Shown: piece by piece, positions 15,457 through 21,064 of the stretch | Position numbering within the stretch: position 1 is the stretch's first letter | How the letters are laid out: each line of letters opens with the position of its first letter | Source of the DNA: Porticoccaceae bacterium | GTDB lineage: Bacteria > Pseudomonadota > Gammaproteobacteria > Pseudomonadales > Porticoccaceae | DNA: 21,064 nucleotides | Assembly (NCBI GenBank): GCA_023228865.1 | Contig: JALOAH010000070.1 | Coordinates: 1-21,064 of the forward strand | Reading direction: 5' to 3' | The notes under the pieces: model-generated | What the model was told of the DNA's origin: nothing | Seen by the model: only the letters and a program-made list of their open reading frames with translations | Database searches by the model: none | Position numbers and translations under genes: made by a program

Positions 15457-15879
15457 ATGACGGCGTTTTTCTACCAAATTCTTGCCGATGCAGTGCTTAT
15501 TCTGCACTTTGGCGTTGTTTTGTTCGTGGCTTTGGGGCTACCGGCCATCGTTATTGGCAACAAACTCGGCTGGTTCTGGGCGAATATATTTTGGTGGCGC
15601 CTGGCTCATGTTGTGGCCATTGGCGTGGTGGCTCTTCAGGCCTGGCTGGGGCAGTACTGTCCACTGACGATTCTTGAATCCTGGCTTCGCCAGAGCGCAG
15701 GAGTTGCCATCTATGAAAGTAGTTTTATCGAGTATTGGCTTCAACGGTTGCTGTACTACGAGGCGCCGCTTTGGGTCTTTGCCCTGGTCTACACAGGCTT
15801 TGGTTTGGCTGTCGTTTGGGCGTGGTGGCGCTACCCGCCTCAAATGACAAAATCAAAAACAACGGCGCCTAACCCCTGA
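15457..15879 (+). CDS. DUF2784 domain membrane protein
   Basis: A 140-residue membrane protein of the DUF2784 family. Four hydrophobic helices are visible. The family pattern begins with ADAVLILHFGVVLFVALGLP, then WWRLAHVVAIGVVALQAWLGQYCPLTILE. The conserved Cys in QYCPLT and the segment ESWLR are typical. The frame is open further upstream, but the ATG at 15457 gives the normal family N-terminus. The ribosome site is ambiguous (AGGG or GGGG). The function of the family is unknown. It is followed by a truncated REP copy. Confidence 0.85.
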   Translation: MTAFFYQILADAVLILHFGVVLFVALGLPAIVIGNKLGWFWANIFWWRLAHVVAIGVVALQAWLGQYCPLTILESWLRQSAGVAIYESSFIEYWLQRLLYYEAPLWVFALVYTGFGLAVVWAWWRYPPQMTKSKTTAPNP

Positions 15880-15954
15880 TTGTGACGGGGAAAGAGACTA
15901 AGGAAAGTGTTCGTTTAACTATTTGAGCCCTGTACACACGGCACTTCAAACAAT

Positions 15955-16015
15955 TTCGCCTGCAGGGCAGGCTCCTCCGCGTGACGAGCCAAACCCTCAA
16001 TTGTTGGCGAAGGCT
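15955..16015. repeat. REP palindrome with shortened right arm
   Basis: The left arm TTCGCCTGCAGGGCAGGCTC (15955-15974) is a near-identical copy of the one at 15051. The matching right arm is reduced to GGCGAAGGCT (16006-16015), with the AGGAGCCTGCCCTGCA part missing. The spacer is still recognisably related to the complete copy. The rest of the 15880-16117 gap holds the cspA terminator and nothing else I can identify. Confidence 0.62.
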
Positions 16016-16053
16016 TGCTGAATTTATTTTTCTGACACTTATTACCCGGCAAT

Positions 16054-16085
16054 AAAAAAGGCCAATCTTTCGATTAGCCTTTTTT
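16054..16085. terminator. Rho-independent terminator of cspA (bidirectional)
   Basis: AAAAAAGGC.AAT (16054-16066) pairs with ATT.GCCTTTTTT (16073-16085) through one mismatch, leaving a six-base loop CTTTCG. Both strands end the stem in a T run. It lies 32 bases past the cspA stop on the minus strand and could also stop read-through from the DUF2784 gene. Confidence 0.82.
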
Positions 16086-16117
16086 CAATCTGTTGCTACG
16101 CCATAAGGCGCAAATAA

Positions 16118-16327
16118 CTAGATCGCGGTAATATTTTCAGCTTGTGGGCCTTTTTGGCCTTGGGTCACGGTAAACTGAACTTTCTGGCCTTCGGCAAGGG
16201 TTTTAAATCCTGAGCTGCTGATGGCGCTGAAATGTGCGAACACATCGGGGCCGGATTGCTGCTCAATAAAACCAAAACCTTTTGCTTCGTTGAACCATTT
16301 AACGGTTCCGGTAACTGTATTAGACAT
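16118..16327 (-). CDS. Cold shock protein, CspA family
   Basis: A 69-residue single cold-shock domain that binds single-stranded nucleic acid as an RNA chaperone or transcription antiterminator. RNP1 is KGFGFIEQ (residues 16-23) and RNP2 is DVFAHF (28-33). RNP2 has Ala where most family members have Val (VFVHF). The ending [10 protein letters not shown] is typical of Pseudomonas-like CspA/CspD-type proteins. AGGA eight bases before the ATG supports the start. A terminator follows at 16054-16085. The 285 bases upstream, up to the divergent VOC gene, hold its leader and promoter. I see there an AGCCC/GGGCT hairpin (16357-16370) and no clear -10/-35 pair. Confidence 0.95.
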   Translation of the reverse strand: MSNTVTGTVKWFNEAKGFGFIEQQSGPDVFAHFSAISSSGFKTLAEGQKVQFTVTQGQKGPQAENITAI

Positions 16328-16356
16328 AATATGTATCCTGAGATATAAAAAGTAAT

Positions 16357-16370
16357 AGCCCTTGTGGGCT
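16357..16370 (-). promoter_or_regulatory. Small hairpin in the cspA 5' leader
   Basis: AGCCC and GGGCT form a perfect 5-bp stem with a four-base loop, 30-43 bases before the cspA start codon. Cold-shock mRNAs often carry structured leaders that control translation with temperature. This stem is short and no cold-box sequence is recognised, so a regulatory role is only possible. Confidence 0.25.
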
Positions 16371-16612
16371 GATAAAGCTGGAGAGGAGGCTGGAACTTAG
16401 AATCTTCAGGACGTGGTATGTAAAACAATTACGACGAGCGGAGGTTTTAAACTAAAGTCTTTCTTTCAAGCTGGCTGCCACAATACAGTGTTTGACGGGG
16501 AAAGCAAGAGAATCTATACATTTTCTGTTTTTTATTTTTATGAGCTATTCATCATGATTTTTCATATTGCCATTCCCAGAAAATAACTCAAGCATAATCA
16601 AGGAGCTAAATC

Positions 16613-17035
16613 ATGAAGCCGCGCATCTCTGTCTTGACCCTGGGTGTCGACAACCTCGACAAAGCGGTTGCGTTTTACCGGGACGGCCTGGGTTTTAGCA
16701 CGGAGGGAATCATCGGCGCCGAGTTCGACCAGGGCGCTGTCGCCTTTTTTGACCTCAATGGCGGGTTTAAGCTGGCTCTTTGGCCACGAGCCAGCATCAG
16801 CCAGGATAGCGGCCTGGCCAAAGGGGCAATATCGGCAACGGAATTTACCCTTGGCCACAATGTGGCTTCAAGGGAGGAAGTGGATAAAGTCATGGCCGAT
16901 GTCAAAGCCGCTGGCGCCACCGTCGTCAAACCTGCCCAGGAAACCTTCTGGGGAGGCTACGCCGGCTATTTTCAAGACCCAGATCAGCACCTTTGGGAAG
17001 TGGTTTGGAATCCCCAGATGCTTCCTGAAAATTAA
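16613..17035 (+). CDS. VOC-superfamily protein (glyoxalase/bleomycin-resistance fold)
   Basis: A 140-residue protein with paired beta-alpha-beta-beta-beta units of the vicinal-oxygen-chelate fold. The first half contains LGVDNLDKAVAFYRDGLGF, the second EEVDKVMADVKAAGATVVKP. The metal-site Glu is likely Glu129 in HLWEVVWNP, and His82 is another candidate ligand. The FQDPDQHLWEV ending is the classic second-half signature. AAGGAG eight bases before the ATG gives a strong start. Members include glyoxalase I, dioxygenases and resistance proteins, so the reaction cannot be assigned. It is divergent from cspA. Confidence 0.88.
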   Translation: MKPRISVLTLGVDNLDKAVAFYRDGLGFSTEGIIGAEFDQGAVAFFDLNGGFKLALWPRASISQDSGLAKGAISATEFTLGHNVASREEVDKVMADVKAAGATVVKPAQETFWGGYAGYFQDPDQHLWEVVWNPQMLPEN

Positions 17036-17177
17036 CCAACAGGTGCTATGATTGGCCAATAATTTGCCAATTGACATAGGAGACCTGGCATACCATCGCG
17101 GGGTTAATCAGCCCCACTAACCACTGTGCTACCATGGCTTAACATCAACAATCGACAACAATCATTTCAGAGAAATT

Positions 17178-17621
17178 ATGTACGATTTGATCATTTTATT
17201 GCATGTATTGGCCGCCACAGTGTGGACGGGCGGGCATTTGGTGCTCGCCCTGACCATTCTTCCCGCCGTACTTAAAAACAGGGATCTGGCCTTTATTCAA
17301 ACCTTTGAATCCTGCTACGAAAAAATTGGCATTCCCGCATTGCTGATTCAAATTGCCACAGGATTATGGCTGGTGAACAGAATGGTTGCCGACCACTCGG
17401 CACTGCTCAACCTCGACAACCCCGTTGCCAGACTGTTGTGGATCAAGCTCGGGCTGCTCGGCCTCACCGCTGTTCTGGCCGCCGACGCCCGCTTGCGCAT
17501 TATTCCCAAGCTATCCCCTGCAAACCTGAAATCACTGGCATTTCATATAGTGCCCGTGACCATTATTGCCGTGCTTTTTGTTGTTACCGGGGTGTTGTTC
17601 CGCTTTGGCTGGCTCAATTAA
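17178..17621 (+). CDS. CopD-like four-helix membrane protein
   Basis: A 147-residue membrane protein with four helices. The opening LIILLHVLAATVWTGGHLVL carries the HxxxxxxWxGG pattern (His9, Trp16, Gly18-19, His20) shared by CopD-like and related haem- or copper-associated families. Later segments are ALLIQIATGLWLV, LLWIKLGLLGLTAVLAADA and VTIIAVLFVVTGVLF. The last has the usual small-residue packing of the family. It is preceded by a purine-rich AGAGA. It converges on the polytopic permease with a 22-base gap. Copper or haem binding is inferred from conserved His only. Confidence 0.7.
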   Translation: MYDLIILLHVLAATVWTGGHLVLALTILPAVLKNRDLAFIQTFESCYEKIGIPALLIQIATGLWLVNRMVADHSALLNLDNPVARLLWIKLGLLGLTAVLAADARLRIIPKLSPANLKSLAFHIVPVTIIAVLFVVTGVLFRFGWLN

Positions 17622-17643
17622 GCGCTACTGACAGCAGCACTGC

Positions 17644-19023
17644 TTAACCCCAGATACCCGCCAGAGTCAGAATCGCTGCCAGCAGACTGGCGAAGATCAG
17701 CGTAAAAAACGACATAGCCTTGTTCCAGCGCCAGGATGCCTCCTGTGCCGAATAACCACTCAACCGCTCCATCAATAAGGCATTGGCAGCGTAGGGTGTG
17801 CCAAAGGCGGTAATGCCCCAGCCCGTGACAATACCAATACCCAACCCCAACAAACCCGCTGTCGGCCAGAGAGTGCCAAAAATGCCCGCGACAATGGTGC
17901 CGGTGAGAATGGGATTGACGCCCACCAGGCCAAGGGCAAAAAACAGCCAGGGCACCGCAGCGGCAATCAGCGGCCACGCCCAGAAATTGACACTAATATC
18001 GCCGCCAACGCTGTTGATAATGCCGCCACTGATAATAGCGCCGATAAAGGCGGAACCGCCGACAATCGCCAGCTCGTTGCCCACGTGGGAGAGATCGGGT
18101 AGTGGCGCCGCTTTTTGTTTCGCTCGGGCAATCACATGGCCAGCCAACACCACGGCCAAACAGCTGAGGGCAACCGCATAGGCGTAACTCAAGGCAAACC
18201 AGTGACTAGCGACAAAAACACCGATACAGATAACCACGATAATGAGGGCAAACCGCAGCCACCCCCCCCAACCGGCCACATCTTCGCCCGCCCCCATGGC
18301 GGCCTCAGCTTCAGGTTCTCGCCACAGCAATCCAGCCAGAGAAATCAGCAGTGCGGAGGGAATCGCCCAGGCCAACAACTGCAAACTACCGAGACCCGGC
18401 AGCAGGGTCAGGGTCATTACCAGGGAAATCGACAACGGCGAGAAAATGGGTGCCGCGCCAAAACCGCGGAGCACCGCACGGGTGGCATTGCGGGTTGCCG
18501 GTGAATCGCCATTGCGACGAATGCGCTCCGCCACCAGACTGCCAATCACCCCCACAGAACCCACATTGATGGGAATGGCCAGCAATGTGGTGCCCAGTGC
18601 CAAACTAAGATAACGCTGAGCCGGTTTACCCTGAAAGAGGCTGACGGAGATGCGCTGCAAATCCCTGGTGCGCCCCAGCACCGAAGACAATAAGGTTACC
18701 GACAAAATCAGCGACGTCAGCGCCAGCATATTCGCCGTGGCGATTGAGAGCATTCCCCCATCGCGCCACAGGGCATAGCCGGCGGCCACACCCGCAGCCA
18801 CAAACACAATCCTGGGCACCGTGCGCAGATAACCCCACTCCAGGGCAATCACCCAGACCACAGCGATGGCGCCAACACTTTTTGCGCCAGGGAAAAAGTG
18901 AAAAATACCTGCCAGCAGTGCCAGATACGCGATGGCGGAACGAGGTGTTATCACAATGATGGCGCCCAACGGGAGAAGTGAAGACTTATTGTAATAAAGC
19001 TGTGGCAATGTCGCTAATAACAA
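17644..19023 (-). CDS. Polytopic membrane permease, family unassigned
   Basis: A protein of up to 459 residues with about 11-12 hydrophobic helices. Two internal halves appear related in layout. The first has NVGSVGVIGSLVAERIRR, the second GVNPILTGTIVAGIFGTLWP followed by GWGITAFGTPYAANALLMERL. The Gly/Asn/Pro-rich re-entrant-like loops resemble ion-transporter superfamily permeases (DcuC, ArsB and NhaD types), but I cannot place it in a named family. The start is uncertain. The ATG at 19023 has a hydrophilic lead of ~20 residues, and a GTG giving MITPRSAIAYLALLAG is equally plausible. No operon partner is visible. Confidence 0.7.
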   Translation of the reverse strand: MLLATLPQLYYNKSSLLPLGAIIVITPRSAIAYLALLAGIFHFFPGAKSVGAIAVVWVIALEWGYLRTVPRIVFVAAGVAAGYALWRDGGMLSIATANMLALTSLILSVTLLSSVLGRTRDLQRISVSLFQGKPAQRYLSLALGTTLLAIPINVGSVGVIGSLVAERIRRNGDSPATRNATRAVLRGFGAAPIFSPLSISLVMTLTLLPGLGSLQLLAWAIPSALLISLAGLLWREPEAEAAMGAGEDVAGWGGWLRFALIIVVICIGVFVASHWFALSYAYAVALSCLAVVLAGHVIARAKQKAAPLPDLSHVGNELAIVGGSAFIGAIISGGIINSVGGDISVNFWAWPLIAAAVPWLFFALGLVGVNPILTGTIVAGIFGTLWPTAGLLGLGIGIVTGWGITAFGTPYAANALLMERLSGYSAQEASWRWNKAMSFFTLIFASLLAAILTLAGIWG

Positions 19024-19174
19024 CTTCGTAGGGGTGGCCGCAAGAAAGACACAATCAACCCGCTAAAAATCGCCAACCCTCGCCTTGCGGCAAGACACGT
19101 CCGCCCATTACAATCTTGAGAGGCCTCAGCATCATGGACTGGCAATAAGCACATAGCGCTGTGGTGGCAATCCC

Positions 19175-19237
19175 GTAGAAGCGAGCCTGCTCGCGATGTG
19201 GAAGTTTGACAACAATCGCGAGCAGGCTCGCTCCTAC
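19175..19237. repeat. REP palindrome (GTAGGAGCGAGC type)
   Basis: The arms 19175-19197 and 19215-19237 are inverted repeats matching at 22 of 23 positions around a 17-base spacer, with the sequence GTAG(G/A)AGCGAGCCTGCTCG then CGAT. This is the form well known between genes in Pseudomonas. It ends 18 bases before the earliest start codon of the cytochrome b561 gene, so it may lie in that gene's leader. Nothing else is identified between 19024 and 19254. Confidence 0.8.
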
Positions 19238-19254
19238 AGATCAACAGGGGTTAT

Positions 19255-20022
19255 TTGAATCAATCCACAACTGAGCACACCACTATGACCGAACTAAAAT
19301 CATACCCAGTCTGGGATGCGGGCACCCGCTGGTTTCACTGGATTACCGTGGCCTGCGTCCTCGGCCTTGTCGCCGTGGGTCTAGTGATCATGAATGCCGG
19401 CAGCCTCGGCATTACCAATGACGGCAAGATACTACTGAAGACCGTCCATGTGTGGATTGGCTATGTGTTTGCCATCAATCTGTTGTGGCGCTTCGTCTGG
19501 GCATTTCTCGGCAATCGCCATGCCCGCTTCAGTGCCCTCCTCCCCGGTGGCACAGGCTATATGGCAAGGCTGCGCAGTTATGTCGCCGCGTTTTTCTCGC
19601 CTACGCCCCAAACCTATCTGGGTCACAACCCCGCCGCTCGTCTGGCAATAGCCGCCCTCTTACTATTACTCACACTGCAGGCTGTGACTGGCCTGGTGCT
19701 GGCGGGTACTGATGTCTTTATGCCGCCTTTTGGCCACTGGATTGCCCAGTGGATTGCCGCCCCCGGCGTGGCACCGGAAACCTTGGTCGCCTATACCCCG
19801 GAAATGTATGACCAGACGGCCTATGAAGCCATGCGCTCCTTTCGCAAACCCTTTATCACCGTTCACGAATACAGCTTTTATGCCCTCATGATTATGGTCG
19901 TTGTGCATATTGCCGCTGTGATCATTACCGATATTCGCGAAGGTGGCAGCATTATTTCCGCCATGTTTACCGGCAAAAAAATACTTGAGGGCAAACCTGA
20001 GGATGACGAGCCTGGCTTGTAA
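19255..20022 (+). CDS. Cytochrome b561 family protein (di-haem, membrane)
   Basis: A membrane b-type cytochrome related to the b561 and Ni/Fe-hydrogenase b-subunit group, passing electrons between quinone and a partner. Four candidate haem-ligand histidines are visible (counted from the TTG start): His28 in RWFHWI, His65 in KTVHVWIGY, His204 in TVHEYSF and His218 in VVVHIAAV. They lie in four of the hydrophobic helices, as expected for two stacked haems. The motif YPVWDAGTRWFHW is the usual N-terminus. A TTG at 19255 has AGGGG four bases upstream. An ATG at 19285, giving 245 residues, is the more ordinary start but has a weak site. No electron-transfer partner lies beside it. Confidence 0.88.
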   Translation: MNQSTTEHTTMTELKSYPVWDAGTRWFHWITVACVLGLVAVGLVIMNAGSLGITNDGKILLKTVHVWIGYVFAINLLWRFVWAFLGNRHARFSALLPGGTGYMARLRSYVAAFFSPTPQTYLGHNPAARLAIAALLLLLTLQAVTGLVLAGTDVFMPPFGHWIAQWIAAPGVAPETLVAYTPEMYDQTAYEAMRSFRKPFITVHEYSFYALMIMVVVHIAAVIITDIREGGSIISAMFTGKKILEGKPEDDEPGL

Positions 20023-20039
20023 CTGGTGAATGGCAATCG

Positions 20040-21064
20040 CTAATGGCCGGTATAGGCAGGTAATGCCAACGGAGGGATGTCCTTCGACAAGGGTTCAAAG
20101 TAGTCAAAGAAATTCCGAATTTGCTCACTGTCACCCTTAACAATACGGATATCATCGGTTGCCAGCAGATCTCCAAACAAAGCGCCATGAACGGCCATGC
20201 GCTTCAACTGCTTGTGGCTAAGCTCTACTACCGGGCTCCCCTCGGGTATGGTCTTTAAAACCTCGGAGACACCACGGCGAATCTGCAATCCCAGCTGTTC
20301 GCCGCTATCCTCAATCACAATACCCACGGTGGCGATGACATCCAGGCACTCTTCTGCCTTGAGGCGAACCCCCAGATAATCGAGGAGATCTGAACCACTT
20401 TCACCCAGCTCAACTGCCATCTCCGAAGAGAGCAAGCCCGCACTCTGAACCTTTGTCGGCAGTTCTCCGCGCAGCTCTTTGGCGGACAATAACCCCCAGT
20501 GCCTGTAGGACGCATTTTTCTGCTTGAACGCCCATTGTTCATAGGCATTCGCTTGCAATGTTCGTGCTTCCATATCTTCAGGGTCAAGGCGTATAAGATA
20601 GCTGAGCAACTCAGCCGCCCAGGTATATTCACCTTGTTGAAACGCCTCCTCAGCGGATTTTAAGAGATTGTCGCGGCCTTCCATTAAGGCAACATACTTT
20701 TCCATACGTTCATTAATGGGCATGGGGTCGAGCTTCCAGACCGTACCGTCAAACCAGCCGATATTGCCGGAATACAAACCATGCAAAGAAAGTTTGACTG
20801 TGCCGTAAAGTTCGTTGAGCCAGGGATCAGCAGCCAGATGCGGCGGCAACTGAAGAATTTCAGCAACATCCTCTGCCCTGTAGCCGCGATTAAAATAGCG
20901 GGCACCCTGGTCGGCAACGAACTTAATGGCATCCCGGTAATTTGTCAGGGTTCTATCCACATTATCCACACCCAATACCGGGCGGCCATGACCGGGCGCC
21001 ATATAATTGGCTTTGAAGGCACGCATTCTGTCCAGAGAATGAAACCATTCCCTGATGACGTGGC
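20040..21064 (-). CDS. Alkylsulfatase-like metallo-hydrolase (SdsA/YjcS type), 5' truncated by window edge
   Basis: This is the C-terminal part of an alkyl-sulfatase-type enzyme. The family cleaves sulfate esters with a metallo-beta-lactamase domain, a helical dimerisation domain and an SCP2-like domain. The frame stays open to base 21064, so the N-terminus with the HxHxDH motif lies outside. The visible part begins HVIREWFHSL and reaches APGHGRP, whose His is probably the last metal ligand. The dimerisation domain follows (PPHLAADPWLNELYGTVK, then LYSGNIGWFDGT and WAAELLSYLIRLDP). The SCP2-like end starts near LLDYLGVRLKAEECLD. Many characterised members have a SHHWP-like motif where this has PGHGRP, so it is a diverged relative. 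It converges on the cytochrome gene with 17 bases between. Confidence 0.85.
   Translation of the reverse strand, partial: HVIREWFHSLDRMRAFKANYMAPGHGRPVLGVDNVDRTLTNYRDAIKFVADQGARYFNRGYRAEDVAEILQLPPHLAADPWLNELYGTVKLSLHGLYSGNIGWFDGTVWKLDPMPINERMEKYVALMEGRDNLLKSAEEAFQQGEYTWAAELLSYLIRLDPEDMEARTLQANAYEQWAFKQKNASYRHWGLLSAKELRGELPTKVQSAGLLSSEMAVELGESGSDLLDYLGVRLKAEECLDVIATVGIVIEDSGEQLGLQIRRGVSEVLKTIPEGSPVVELSHKQLKRMAVHGALFGDLLATDDIRIVKGDSEQIRNFFDYFEPLSKDIPPLALPAYTGH

Noticed and set aside
17051..17076. ATTGGC/GCCAAT inverted repeat beside TTGACA as a promoter and operator for the CopD-like gene
   Set aside because: No acceptable -10 hexamer lies 16-18 bases downstream, and a 6-bp repeat can arise by chance.

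Overview
The window looks like ordinary chromosome from a gammaproteobacterium. The evidence is Escherichia coli-type YaiI, YjgR, YqhA, PpnN and EmrAB homologues, a CspA-type cold shock protein, and the GTAGGAGC class of REP palindromes known from Pseudomonas and relatives. A marine or Cellvibrionales-like lineage would fit, but nothing here proves it. There is no rRNA, tRNA, CRISPR, phage or plasmid module. Two genes run off the edges: a patatin-like phospholipase (left) and an alkylsulfatase-like protein (right).

Layout. 1-3.1 kb: patatin (+) converging on a yjgR-yaiI pair (-). 3.2-4.0 kb: an unrecognised 134-aa protein (-), then a hairpin repeat. 4.0-5.9 kb: a Yip1-family membrane protein and an aldo/keto reductase (+). 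6.2-9.3 kb: a compact marR-emrA-emrB multidrug efflux operon (+) with a candidate operator palindrome over its promoter. 9.29-9.56 kb: a 266-bp non-coding, strongly folded element with 34-bp imperfect terminal inverted repeats. It abuts emrB and forms the last codons and stop of a GNAT acetyltransferase. 9.5-10.9 kb: an EamA-type permease followed by that GNAT (-). 11.0-11.2 kb: a decayed LuxR-type regulator remnant. 11.3-12.6 kb: an MFS transporter (-). 12.8-14.7 kb: YqhA (+) and the nucleosidase PpnN (-), convergent. 14.7-16.1 kb: a repeat-rich stretch with an 82-bp IS4-like MITE bounded by 11-bp direct repeats, REP palindromes, a 50-codon ORF and a DUF2784 membrane protein. 16.1-17.6 kb: cspA (-), a VOC-fold protein and a CopD-like membrane protein (+). 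17.6-21.06 kb: an unassigned polytopic permease (-), a REP palindrome, a four-histidine cytochrome b561 (+) and the partial alkylsulfatase (-).

The one clear functional unit is marR-emrAB: a repressor, a periplasmic adaptor and an inner-membrane exporter. They need an outer-membrane TolC-like channel that is not in the window. The other genes are mostly single housekeeping or accessory genes in convergent or divergent pairs.

I found no convincing undescribed defence or metabolic system. The most unusual material is the small non-autonomous repeat DNA: the folded 266-bp element at 9291-9556 and the IS4-like MITE at 14889-14970.
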